This document shows positions 53,845-62,343 of a DNA stretch of 64,000 bases, in pieces. The DNA lies in contig NZ_JAJGRC010000001.1 of NCBI RefSeq assembly GCF_020786625.1, positions 372,001 through 436,000 on the forward strand. Reading direction: 5' to 3'. This DNA comes from Salinicoccus sp. RF5 (GTDB lineage: Bacteria > Bacillota > Bacilli > Staphylococcales > Salinicoccaceae). The notes under the pieces are model-generated. The model made no database searches and had not been told where the DNA came from. It saw only the letters and a program-made list of their open reading frames with translations. Both the position numbers and the translations under genes were made by a program. Each line of letters opens with the position of its first letter. Positions within the stretch are counted from its first letter, which is position 1.

Positions 53845-53878
53845 TCCCCCATGACCTAATCATGGGGGAAGGATTGCC
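53845..53878 (-). terminator. Stem-loop after fdhA
   Basis: CCCCCATGA-loop-TCATGGGGG with near-complementary flanks; weak T tail, so a probable but not certain terminator. Confidence 0.55.
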
Positions 53879-53881
53879 ATG

Positions 53882-55096
53882 CTATTTCAATGAACCATGC
53901 GGGTCGATGACGAATTTCTTCGCTGCACCCTTATCGAAGTCTTGGTAACCATTCGGCGCCTCGTCCAGACTGATGACCGTTGCATTAACTGCTTTCGCAA
54001 TATCTGCACGGCCGGAAAGGATCGCCTTCATCAGGTCACGGTTGTATTTCATTGCAGGTGTCTGCCCTGTAACGAAAGTATGTGCTTTTGCCCAACCGAG
54101 GCCAAGACGTACTTTTAAGGTGCCCTGCTGGGCGTCCTTGTCGGATGCTCCTGGATCCTCAGTTACATAAAGGCCTGGGATACCGAGCTTACCACCGGCT
54201 GTCGTAACATCCATGATGCTGTTGAGCACAGCGGCAGGTTGCTCCCCGCCATCGGCGCCATGGCCTGATGCCTCAAAACCGACTGCATCGACGGCGCAAT
54301 CCACTTCGTCCACTCCAAGTATATTTTCGATCTGCTCACTCAACCGGTCATGCTTGGAGACGTTGACGGTCTCACATCCGAAGCTTTCCGCCTGCTTGAG
54401 ACGTTCATCCTGCAAGTCACCGACGATGACGCGGGATGCGCCGAGAAGCTGCGCCGAGTGTGCAGCAGCGAGGCCGACCGGTCCGGCACCGGCGATATAT
54501 ACCGTCGAACCTGTCTTGACGCCTGCTGAATAGGCCCCATGATAACCCGTCGGGAAGATGTCGGAAAGCATCGTCAAATCGAGTACTTTCTCCATAGCCA
54601 CTTCCCTATCCGGGAATACGAGCAGCTGGAAGTCTGCGTACGGCACCATGACATATTCGGACTGGCCGCCGACCCAGCCTCCCATATCCACATAGCCATA
54701 AGCTGCACCGGCACGTTCCGGGTTCGTGTTCAGGCAAATATGTGTTTTCTGTTCACGACACATGACACACCGGCCACATGCGATGTTGAAAGGTACGGAG
54801 GCGATGTCGCCTTTTTTGACGAATTCGACGTCCCTGCCCACTTCAATGACTTCCCCTAAAATTTCATGACCGAGGACAAGCCCTTCAGGCGCCGTCGTTC
54901 TACCCCTTACCATATGCTGGTCACTACCACAGATATTCGTCGTAATGACTTTCAGGATGACGCCATGTTCACATTTCCGTCCAACGTTCTCCTTCGGTAC
55001 TCCCGGACCTTCCCTGAGTACGAGATCCGGATAATCAATATCCCTTACTTCAACGCTACCTGCTCCAGTATAGACTACACCACGATTTCCTGCCAT
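53882..55096 (-). CDS. fdhA: Glutathione-independent formaldehyde dehydrogenase
   Basis: A 404-residue zinc-dependent medium-chain dehydrogenase, very similar throughout to Pseudomonas putida FdhA. Catalytic zinc region NICGSDQHMVRGRT and GHE; structural zinc cysteines ACGRCVMC...HICL; Rossmann motif GAGPVGLAAA; and the FdhA-specific insert AVGFEASGHGADGGEQPAAVLNS. It oxidises formaldehyde (or dismutates aldehydes with tightly bound NAD) without thiol cofactor. The ATG at 55096 follows AGGAGGG. It has its own promoter with a 170-base leader. Confidence 0.95.
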   Translation of the reverse strand: MAGNRGVVYTGAGSVEVRDIDYPDLVLREGPGVPKENVGRKCEHGVILKVITTNICGSDQHMVRGRTTAPEGLVLGHEILGEVIEVGRDVEFVKKGDIASVPFNIACGRCVMCREQKTHICLNTNPERAGAAYGYVDMGGWVGGQSEYVMVPYADFQLLVFPDREVAMEKVLDLTMLSDIFPTGYHGAYSAGVKTGSTVYIAGAGPVGLAAAHSAQLLGASRVIVGDLQDERLKQAESFGCETVNVSKHDRLSEQIENILGVDEVDCAVDAVGFEASGHGADGGEQPAAVLNSIMDVTTAGGKLGIPGLYVTEDPGASDKDAQQGTLKVRLGLGWAKAHTFVTGQTPAMKYNRDLMKAILSGRADIAKAVNATVISLDEAPNGYQDFDKGAAKKFVIDPHGSLK

Positions 55097-55272
55097 CTTA
55101 ACCCTCCTGTTAGTGTTTGACACCCTTTAGTCTGATTATGCAGCTCGAAGACATCTACGACAGTACTTACGCTCCTTTCGCTTTAAGTCTATATCAAAAG
55201 CCCTATGGGCTCTGATCCCCTTCTGCTCATCAAGCGTGTTGTGTAAGGATATGTAAAAAATCCTTTGACACC

Positions 55273-55301
55273 ATCATATACCCTTCTGAATTTTCAGTCA
55301 A
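55273..55301 (-). promoter_or_regulatory. fdhA promoter
   Basis: On the minus strand TTGACT, 17 bp, TATGAT. The transcript would carry a leader of about 170 bases with an AGCCC/GGGCT hairpin followed by TTTT. Confidence 0.65.
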
Positions 55302-55316
55302 TAATTGGAGATTATG

Positions 55317-56051
55317 TCATTCATTTTTTATAGGAAGAATGATGAACCCCTCCTCTATACTGCCAAACATCTTCTCTTCTGCGGCACCCGTATATATGTT
55401 ATACATGCCGTATGCGCATAGGAACGCATCCACCTTATCCTCCAGATGCTTGTGCGATTTCCGTGTTGCACTGCGGAGGTCCCAATCTATTTTTTCAATG
55501 AGATCTTGCACTCTGCCTTCCGCTTCCATTTCTTTGAAAAGACCTGTCAGCCGGTCCATCTCCCCGCATGTCTCCTTGAAGGTCATCTTACGCTTCTTTT
55601 TGTACCTGATTGGATGCTTATCAGGGAAAAGACCGCAGCAGATGCCTGTCGGGAAGGTTTCGACAATATTGGACGCTCTGTTGTCGAAACCGATTCTGAT
55701 GCCGGGTACCGACTGGATGATGTGGTTCATCAAAGTCTCTCCACGTATGTCCCCGAATGCACGGGTAAGGAAGGCGCGGTTCGAGTTGAAGGCGAACAGC
55801 CTGTGGCCATGAATCTTTGAACGCATCAGCTCCCCTTCTGCACCCCTTGACCCGCTTTCATTATTGACGATGAGCGGGGCGTCGATCGCAATCATCACAG
55901 GACCATCGGTGTAGTCCATGATGATGTCCAGTATATCCTCGTTGCTGTAGACAGCAGCATCCAGGAATTCCACCCGGCCGTCCGCGTCCATGACACATAC
56001 ACCCGTCTCGTTCCGGTATGTCCATGCCAGATCTATTCCGATGAATATCAT
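55317..56051 (-). CDS. DUF429 family protein
   Basis: A 244-residue protein with an RNase H-like N-terminus (FIGIDLAWTYRNETGVCVMD with the first acidic residue, then MIAIDAPLIV). DUF429 proteins are predicted nucleases or ATP-binding RNase H-fold proteins, but no activity is proven. The C-terminal KSHKHLEDKVDAFLCAYGMY block is typical. It stands alone between fdhA and codA. Confidence 0.82.
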   Translation of the reverse strand: MIFIGIDLAWTYRNETGVCVMDADGRVEFLDAAVYSNEDILDIIMDYTDGPVMIAIDAPLIVNNESGSRGAEGELMRSKIHGHRLFAFNSNRAFLTRAFGDIRGETLMNHIIQSVPGIRIGFDNRASNIVETFPTGICCGLFPDKHPIRYKKKRKMTFKETCGEMDRLTGLFKEMEAEGRVQDLIEKIDWDLRSATRKSHKHLEDKVDAFLCAYGMYNIYTGAAEEKMFGSIEEGFIILPIKNE

Positions 56052-56164
56052 TCATATTCCTCCATTCATATTCTTTTAGTGGTGTCTGCTCCTGCTACTT
56101 TGTTGATTTGACCCCCCTTCTCTCTTAAAATTGGTATGTATTGAAAATAGAGAGGAGCGCAATT

Positions 56165-57418
56165 ATGAAAAAGTTCATCAATGCCAAAATATATGGACAG
56201 GATGAAGCAAGTGAAATCCTGGTGGAAAACGGTGTCTTCAAATCCATCGGCCAGGATCTTGATGATGCTGAAGAGGTGATCGATCTGGAGCACCGCCTGG
56301 TCCTCCCGCCTTACGTCGATCCACACCTTCATCTTGATTATATCTTTTCAGGCCTGGGCCCGGGCAACGCCAACATTTCAGGCACGCTGTTTGAAGGCAT
56401 ACAGCGCTGGAGCGACAACAAGAAGTCGTTGACTGAAGAAATGGTGCGTGAACGTGCCCTCCAGGGCATAAGGAAGGAGCTGAACCATGGTGTCCAGTAT
56501 ATCAGGACGCATGTGGATGTGACGGATCCGAACCTCACCGGCATGAAGGCCCTGCTCAAGTTGAAGGAGGAACTGAAGGATGTAGTGACGCTTCAGCTTG
56601 TCGCATTTCCACAGGAAGGGTTCTTCCGCTATGACGGAGCGGAACAACTTGTCGAGAAAGCCCTTGAGATGGGGGCGGATGTCGTCGGCGGCATCCCCCA
56701 TTTTGAAATCTCGTATGAGCATGGCGTGGAATCGCTGAAGCGCATCGTCGACCTCGCCCTCAAATATGATGTCATGATCGACATCCACTGCGATGAGAAT
56801 GATGATCCCAACAGCCGCTTCCTGGAAGTGCTCAATGCACTTGTCATGGAGAAGGGCTACGGTGAAAAGACGACAGCGAGCCATACGTGCAGCTTCGGAT
56901 CGGCAGATGACAGCTACGTGGCGAAGATGATGGGCCTCTTCCACGAATCGAAGATCAATTTCATCTCCTGTCCGACCGAGAATGCCCATCTGCAGGGTCG
57001 CAGCGACAGCTATCCGAAACGTCGGGGACTGACGCGTGTGAAGGAACTGCTCTCAAACGGCAATGCAGTTGCATTTGCGCAGGACTCCATCGCCGACTAC
57101 TGGTATCCGCTCGGCAATGGAAACATGATGAACATTCTCGACAACGGCATCCACCTCGCCCACTACACGCATATAGATGAAATAAACAAGGCCTTCAACC
57201 TCATCACATATAATGGTGCAAAGGTCATGCAGCTGAACGATGAGTATGGCATCGAACAGGGCAAGCCGGCAAACTTCATCGTACTTGATGCATATGACAC
57301 GTATGAAGCAGTACGTGAACGGGCAGATGTACTTGCCTCGATCCGGAGCGGTGAATACCTCTTCAGACGGGCCCCGAGAAAGAACGAAGTTTCACATGCA
57401 CTGCTGGAAGATATATAG
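56165..57418 (+). CDS. codA: Cytosine deaminase-like amidohydrolase
   Basis: A 417-residue TIM-barrel amidohydrolase. Metal motif DPHLHLDY (HXH), a histidine in IDIHCDENDDPNS, SHTCSF, and the aspartate in AFAQDSIADYW all match cytosine deaminase CodA, which converts cytosine to uracil. Related enzymes act on isocytosine, creatinine or other cyclic amidines, so substrate remains to be tested. The ATG at 56165 follows GAGAGGAG. No CodB permease is adjacent; a TRAP transporter lies downstream. Confidence 0.85.
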   Translation: MKKFINAKIYGQDEASEILVENGVFKSIGQDLDDAEEVIDLEHRLVLPPYVDPHLHLDYIFSGLGPGNANISGTLFEGIQRWSDNKKSLTEEMVRERALQGIRKELNHGVQYIRTHVDVTDPNLTGMKALLKLKEELKDVVTLQLVAFPQEGFFRYDGAEQLVEKALEMGADVVGGIPHFEISYEHGVESLKRIVDLALKYDVMIDIHCDENDDPNSRFLEVLNALVMEKGYGEKTTASHTCSFGSADDSYVAKMMGLFHESKINFISCPTENAHLQGRSDSYPKRRGLTRVKELLSNGNAVAFAQDSIADYWYPLGNGNMMNILDNGIHLAHYTHIDEINKAFNLITYNGAKVMQLNDEYGIEQGKPANFIVLDAYDTYEAVRERADVLASIRSGEYLFRRAPRKNEVSHALLEDI

Positions 57419-57429
57419 CACGGTCCTAC

Positions 57430-57463
57430 GGGCACATCCTGGAATCAGGGTGTGCCCTTTCTT
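57430..57463 (+). terminator. Terminator of the cytosine deaminase gene
   Basis: GGGCACA-loop-TGTGCCC followed by TTTCTTCT. It makes cotranscription of codA with the TRAP genes less likely. Confidence 0.75.
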
Positions 57464-57698
57464 CTGTCATGAGTTAAAATCCACCTGGATAAATTTAATT
57501 ACCCATGTGTAGATGACATATTTGATGATATATTTTTAATCTTTACAGTTTTGTGAAAATACTATAGCATACAATGTGCGCAAATTAGACTACATACATA
57601 TGGTATGGCGTGGTATTTGTTCCAACATCATCCATACCCGTTTCACCTCCACCACGAATATGCACAACCATCATTCAAATAAAGGGACGTGTCCATTA

Positions 57699-58706
57699 AT
57701 GAAAAAAACGATTTTTATTGCCCTCATGCTGACGCTTGTCCTGTCCGCATGCGGCCGTCCGAACCAGAACGAGTCATCCGAAACAACAACAACAATCCGG
57801 CTGGCCTATCTGGTTTCGGAAAGTCATTCCTCGCATATCATCGGGGAGAAATTCAAGGAGCAGATCGAAGAGGAATCCGGCGGCAGACTTGAAGTCGAAC
57901 TTTATCCAAGCGGATCCCTCTTCCCTTCCGACCGGGAAGCCGTCGAGTCGGTACAGCTCGGCAATGTCGAGATGACGATTCCAGCACTCGCAGTCGTCTC
58001 ATCCTTCAACCAGAATTTCATGGTGCTCGACCTCCCCTTCCTTTTCGACAACTACGAAGAAGCCTATAAGGTACTTGATGGTGAGTATGGCCAGAGCCTG
58101 CTCGATGAGCTGGAGGACTACAACCTGAAGGGGCTCGTATACGCCGAAAACGGCTTCCGTCATATCACCAATAATGAACGCCCCATCTATGAACCAGAAG
58201 ACCTTGAGGGCCTGAAGTTCAGAACATTGGAGAGTCCCGTCCAGACGGATATCTTCAAGGCATTCGGAGCCAATGCGTCACCGTTCGCCTTCGGTGAGAT
58301 GTACACCGCATTGCAGCAGGGTACATACGACGCTATGGAAGGCCCGATTTCGCTCTACTACACCAGCAACCTGTATGAAGTACAGGAATACATGAGCCTC
58401 GTCGGCCAATATTATATGCCGACTGTCCTCCTTATGAACAATGACTTCTATGAAGGGCTACCTGAAGACCTGCAGGAAGTGGTCATGGATGCGGCCATCA
58501 TGTTCCGGGAGGAGCAGCGGGAACTCGCCCACCAGCAGGATGAGGAATATCTCGAAGTAATGAAGGAGGATGGCCTCAAGGTAAACGATATAACCGAAGA
58601 ACAGCGTGAAGCGTTCATCGAGGCGGCAGAGCCTGTATATGAAAAATACGACGAAAAGCTCGGCAATAATCTAATAGACGACCTTTTCGAGGCAAAAGAT
58701 GAATAG
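57699..58706 (+). CDS. dctP: TRAP transporter solute-binding lipoprotein (DctP family)
   Basis: A 335-residue receptor. The signal peptide ends in lipobox LSAC (Cys about residue 19), so it is a membrane-anchored lipoprotein, as usual in Gram-positives. The DctP signature LEGLKFRTLESPVQTDIFKAFGA carries the arginine that binds the carboxylate of the ligand. The ATG at 57699 is preferred over earlier in-frame starts because it gives the signal peptide. The substrate is probably an organic acid. It is first of a dctPQM operon; upstream 280 bases hold no gene, only a weak inverted repeat (57602-57638). Confidence 0.9.
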   Translation: MKKTIFIALMLTLVLSACGRPNQNESSETTTTIRLAYLVSESHSSHIIGEKFKEQIEEESGGRLEVELYPSGSLFPSDREAVESVQLGNVEMTIPALAVVSSFNQNFMVLDLPFLFDNYEEAYKVLDGEYGQSLLDELEDYNLKGLVYAENGFRHITNNERPIYEPEDLEGLKFRTLESPVQTDIFKAFGANASPFAFGEMYTALQQGTYDAMEGPISLYYTSNLYEVQEYMSLVGQYYMPTVLLMNNDFYEGLPEDLQEVVMDAAIMFREEQRELAHQQDEEYLEVMKEDGLKVNDITEEQREAFIEAAEPVYEKYDEKLGNNLIDDLFEAKDE

Positions 58707-58741
58707 CTGCACGCCCTACTACCTACAGAAGGAGCGGAACA

Positions 58742-59230
58742 ATGATCAAAAAATTCAATAGAATTGAAGAAGGTTTTCTCATCGCGACTCTTGTCCTTAT
58801 GGTAGCGCTCATTTTCGGACAAGTCATCGGAAGGTATATATTCCAGAACGCCCCAAGCTGGACGGAGGAAGCCGCACGCTATATACACATATTCCAAGTC
58901 TGGATCGGTGCAGGCTACGCAGTGAAACTGAGGGAGCATATCAAAGTCTCGGCATTCATCGACCTCTTCCATGGAATGACCCGGAAGGTGCTTGATATGG
59001 TCGCCCTCATCATCTGGTTCCTGATGGTCCTGCTCGTTGCGATTTTTGGAACCGAGCTTGTCATGACGACACTGCAGTATGGCCAGGTCGCCCCAGCAAC
59101 TCAGATTCCATTCTGGCTGCCATATCTCGCCGTCCCGCTCGGCGCCTTGAGCATGATGATACGCCTCATCCTGCAGATGATTGAAATCATCAAAAAAGAC
59201 TATGACAAACCTGGGGAGGCGGCATCATGA
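58742..59230 (+). CDS. dctQ: TRAP transporter small membrane subunit (DctQ)
   Basis: A 162-residue protein with four helices. The FQNAPSWTEEAARYIHIFQVWIGAGYA segment is the conserved DctQ core. It pairs with DctM to form the sodium-coupled secondary transporter. It is 35 bases after dctP and overlaps dctM by four bases. Confidence 0.92.
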   Translation: MIKKFNRIEEGFLIATLVLMVALIFGQVIGRYIFQNAPSWTEEAARYIHIFQVWIGAGYAVKLREHIKVSAFIDLFHGMTRKVLDMVALIIWFLMVLLVAIFGTELVMTTLQYGQVAPATQIPFWLPYLAVPLGALSMMIRLILQMIEIIKKDYDKPGEAAS

Positions 59231-60513
59231 CAGTAGCTATATTATTCGGTGTCTTCATACTCTGTTTCCTGATCGGTGTACCCATAGCCATCTCGCTCGG
59301 GGTTTCAGCACTCGCAGCCATATGGTTCGGCACCGACCTGCCGATCAGCCTGATTGCCCAGAAGGCATTCACATCACTCGACTCCTTCCCGCTTCTCGCC
59401 ATCCCGTTCTTCATTCTGGCGGGTGTACTCATGGGTAAGGGCGGCATTTCGAAAAGACTGCTTGACCTGGCGACTGCCCTGGTAGGCTGGATGACCGGTG
59501 GGCTGTCACTCGTTACCATTGTTGCATGCATGTTCTTTGCTGCCATTGCCGGTTCAGGTCCGGCGACGGTTGCGGCAATAGGCGGATTCATGATTCCGGC
59601 GATGATCGCAAGAAACTACGATCAGGGCTTCGCCTCCGCCGTTCCTGCAACGGCGGGTTCCATGGGCGTCATCATCCCGCCAAGCATTCCGCTCGTCCTC
59701 TATGGCGCAATCGGCAACGTGTCCGTCGGTGCACTGTTCATGGCAGGCATCCTGCCTGGAATGCTCGTCGGCATCGCCATTATGCTGACGGCCTACTTCA
59801 TCTCCAAGGCGAAAGGATACAAGCCTTCGGAAGATAAACGTACATTCGACTTCAAGGATGTGCTGAAGGCACTGAACGAGGCCAAATGGGCGCTGCTCAT
59901 CCCCGTTATCATACTCGGCGGAATCTACGGCGGTATATTCACACCGACGGAAGCAGCTGTCACAGCCGTCGTCTACGCCCTGATCGTCGGCATATTCATC
60001 TATAAGGAACTGGATTTCAAGGCGATCTACGATGGCTTCATGGAAACCATCATGATCAATGCGACCACGATGATCATCATCAGCTTTTCCGTATCATTCG
60101 CATTCTTCATGACGCTAGAACAGATACCTAACAGCATCGCAACCTACCTGACGAATCTGTCATCCAACCCGGTTGCCATACTGTTCATCGTCATCCTGTT
60201 CCTGCTCGTCGTCGGCATGTTCATCGATACGATTTCAGCATTGGTCGTACTCACACCAATCCTGCTGCCGGTTGTCACAGCCGTCGGCGTCGATCCGATC
60301 CACTTCGGCATCATACTTGTCGTCGCACTCGCCATCGGCTTCGTGACTCCCCCACTCGGCGTCAACCTATTCGTCGCCTCGAGTGTCGGGAAAGTGTCGA
60401 TCGAAAAGACAACAGTCGCAGTCATACCATTCATCATCGTCATGGTGCTGTGCCTGATCCTGATCGCGTTCATACCACAGCTTTCCATGTGGATGGCCGG
60501 ACTGACGCAATGA
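59227..60513 (+). CDS. dctM: TRAP transporter large membrane subunit (DctM)
   Basis: A 428-residue protein with about 12 helices, the sodium-driven transport subunit. Family blocks such as AIAGSGPATVAAIGGFMIPAM, GSMGVIIPPSIPLVLYG, IFTPTEAAVTAVVYAL and GFVTPPLGVNLFVAS are intact. TRAP uptake depends on a sodium gradient and would suit a salt-tolerant organism. Confidence 0.95.
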   Translation: MTVAILFGVFILCFLIGVPIAISLGVSALAAIWFGTDLPISLIAQKAFTSLDSFPLLAIPFFILAGVLMGKGGISKRLLDLATALVGWMTGGLSLVTIVACMFFAAIAGSGPATVAAIGGFMIPAMIARNYDQGFASAVPATAGSMGVIIPPSIPLVLYGAIGNVSVGALFMAGILPGMLVGIAIMLTAYFISKAKGYKPSEDKRTFDFKDVLKALNEAKWALLIPVIILGGIYGGIFTPTEAAVTAVVYALIVGIFIYKELDFKAIYDGFMETIMINATTMIIISFSVSFAFFMTLEQIPNSIATYLTNLSSNPVAILFIVILFLLVVGMFIDTISALVVLTPILLPVVTAVGVDPIHFGIILVVALAIGFVTPPLGVNLFVASSVGKVSIEKTTVAVIPFIIVMVLCLILIAFIPQLSMWMAGLTQ

Positions 60514-60550
60514 TTCTGAAACATTATAGTTTAATGTATTCTAACTTAAA

Positions 60551-60586
60551 AGACGGGTTCCTAAAAACAGGAACCCGTCTTTTTAA
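60551..60586 (+). terminator. Terminator of the TRAP operon
   Basis: AGACGGGTTCC-loop-GGAACCCGTCT followed by TTTTT. Confidence 0.88.
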
Positions 60587-60656
60587 ATATACTGGTGAAT
60601 TTATTCGATCTGTATGAAACTTGAACTTCTACTTTTATATTTGGGGGCTCCTATTA

Positions 60657-60698
60657 TTGTAAAGTGTACTTGACGTAAAATTTACTTTACAATAAAAT
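60657..60698 (+). promoter_or_regulatory. Promoter with overlapping operator for the HTH gene
   Basis: TTGACG (60670), 17 bp, TAAAAT (60693). A perfect 9-bp inverted repeat, TTGTAAAGT (60657-60665) and ACTTTACAA (60684-60692), brackets the -35 and reaches the -10. This strongly suggests autoregulation by the small HTH protein encoded next. Confidence 0.78.
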
Positions 60699-60721
60699 GA
60701 AAACAAAGAGGTGGTATGCTA

Positions 60722-60928
60722 TTGAAAAACAATGTAGCAGAACATAGAAAGAAAATGGGATACTCACAGGATAGACTCGCTGAAAAACTGGGAGTATCAA
60801 GGCAGACCATCATCTCCATAGAGAAAGGCAGATACAATCCTTCTCTGCCGCTGGCGATGATATTGGCGGAATTATTCAAAGTGAGGGTCGAACAGATTTT
60901 CTTTCTGGAGGATAAGGATTATAAGTGA
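60722..60928 (+). CDS. Small HTH (XRE/YozG-like) regulator
   Basis: A 68-residue protein that is nearly all helix-turn-helix (GYSQDRLAEKLGVSRQTIISIEKGRYNPSLPLAMILAELF). The TTG at 60722 gives the usual MKNNV start and a spacing of eight from GAGGTG; the ATG at 60716 would be almost on top of the site. Such tiny XRE regulators usually precede a gene for a small membrane protein, as here. It probably represses its own promoter. Confidence 0.88.
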   Translation: MKNNVAEHRKKMGYSQDRLAEKLGVSRQTIISIEKGRYNPSLPLAMILAELFKVRVEQIFFLEDKDYK

Positions 60929-60956
60929 TCCAAATGATTAGGAGGCATATTTAAAT

Positions 60957-61334
60957 ATGAATAGTCCGAGAGCGTCGTTTCTTATACTCGGTGTTTTCTT
61001 TATTGTATTGGCCGGCCTTACGGGATTTGCAGCAATCATGGCAGAGTCACCACCGGCAGGCATATTCTATGTGACTATTGCTATGGCAGTCGTGAGTTTC
61101 AGCATGGCATATCTATATCCACAGTTTATTCAGAAGGATGAAAGGATGAAGCTGATCAGACAGAAGGGAACCATGGCCTCATTCGTCGCCATGGTAATCT
61201 ACTTCATATTTTTTACGACAGCTCTCCAGTTCAACTGGATTGATGCACCAGCCTATTACCTGTTTCAGGTGTTCGGTGCACTGATGATATCTACCGTGTT
61301 CATATCATTAGTCATCTATGCAAAAGTGTATTAA
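60957..61334 (+). CDS. Four-helix membrane protein paired with the HTH regulator
   Basis: A 125-residue protein with four hydrophobic helices and a short central polar segment (PQFIQKDERMKLIRQKG). The QKDERMKLIRQKG block resembles DUF2178-like proteins that accompany YozG-type regulators, where the DER motif is conserved. GGAGG precedes the ATG by eight bases. No function is known. It is cotranscribed with the regulator. Confidence 0.72.
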   Translation: MNSPRASFLILGVFFIVLAGLTGFAAIMAESPPAGIFYVTIAMAVVSFSMAYLYPQFIQKDERMKLIRQKGTMASFVAMVIYFIFFTTALQFNWIDAPAYYLFQVFGALMISTVFISLVIYAKVY

Positions 61335-61371
61335 AAAATCAGGATGAAGCAGAAGCTTCATCCTGATTTTA
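61335..61371. terminator. Bidirectional terminator
   Basis: AATCAGGATGAAGC-loop-GCTTCATCCTGATT with T runs on both strands separates convergent units. Confidence 0.87.
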
Positions 61372-61380
61372 TTTGCTTTC

Positions 61381-62343
61381 TTAAGCCACATCCCGCTTCG
61401 TGAACACAGCCCAGGAGGCAATGATGAATATAATCATGTATACTGCGATGACTCCTACTGAGAATCCGACGGTCATCTCTTCACGTATCGGCCCATATGG
61501 TGTGAAGTACACGGACAGGTCAGTGTTGGCGAAGAGTATATATTTGGACCAGGCATATTGGGCCAAAGCCTGGGCTGCAGTGGTTCCGACGAACATGAGG
61601 AACATTGAGAGCCCGATTGCAAGGGCGCTGCTCCTGAAGATGCTGGAAATCATGAAGCCGAATGTCGCCAGTACGATAATGTTAAGGGTTTTAAAGCCAT
61701 ACTGCATGAAAATTTCAGACAGCATCCCATTGCTCGACATGCCTTCAGGACGATTGACGATGATTTCCGGATTGATGGCCGGCAGTCCGTATGCAATCAG
61801 TCCTACGATGACGCTCGATGCAATCAGGAATAATAATGTGAACAGTGTGAACAGCAGGACGGCGACGTATTTTGAAAGCAGTATCGTGCTCCTTGAAATC
61901 GGTCGGATCAGTAGCTGTTTGATCGTGCCCCATCTGAATTCATTGGCGACAATGCCACCGGCAACAATGATGACGAACAGACTGACGAGTGATGTAGTGA
62001 AGAGGTTGTCCAGAACGAAATCGCCGGCGTTGTAGCCATATGGACGGATATCATTTTCAAGGTGGTACGTGTTTTCCTCTATCAGGGTCATATTAGTGGA
62101 TTCTATGAAAGGATCCTCTTCCCCTTCCGTCTCAATCTGTTCCATCAGTGTTTGGTTCTCTTCCTGCAGTTCAGTCTCCCAGTCACCGGAATAGGACGTC
62201 TCCGAATCCACCGAATCGGTGACGGTATTCATGATCAGGCTGAAGATGACGAGTGCGACCAGGAACAGGTACATGACCCAGGTCGATTTCAGTACGTAGA
62301 TTTTAGCGAGTTCATTTCTGACGAGGTCGAATAGCTTAGTCAA
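61381..62343 (-). CDS. ABC-2 permease of a BcrAB/NatAB-like exporter
   Basis: A 320-residue permease with one N-terminal helix, an extracellular loop of about 75 acidic residues, then five helices including a conserved ANEFRWGTIKQLLIRPISR coupling segment. It starts eight bases inside the ATPase gene, so the two form one exporter. Bacitracin (BcrB) or lantibiotic exporters have this layout, but the substrate is unknown. Confidence 0.85.
   Translation of the reverse strand: MTKLFDLVRNELAKIYVLKSTWVMYLFLVALVIFSLIMNTVTDSVDSETSYSGDWETELQEENQTLMEQIETEGEEDPFIESTNMTLIEENTYHLENDIRPYGYNAGDFVLDNLFTTSLVSLFVIIVAGGIVANEFRWGTIKQLLIRPISRSTILLSKYVAVLLFTLFTLLFLIASSVIVGLIAYGLPAINPEIIVNRPEGMSSNGMLSEIFMQYGFKTLNIIVLATFGFMISSIFRSSALAIGLSMFLMFVGTTAAQALAQYAWSKYILFANTDLSVYFTPYGPIREEMTVGFSVGVIAVYMIIFIIASWAVFTKRDVA

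Noticed and set aside
57602-57638. GGTATGG/CCATACC inverted repeat ahead of dctP as an operator
   Set aside because: Only seven bases per arm with a long loop and no clear promoter nearby; it could be chance.
57576-57698. A longer start for the TRAP receptor
   Set aside because: The added residues would place a polar stretch before the lipoprotein signal peptide, and there is no ribosome site.
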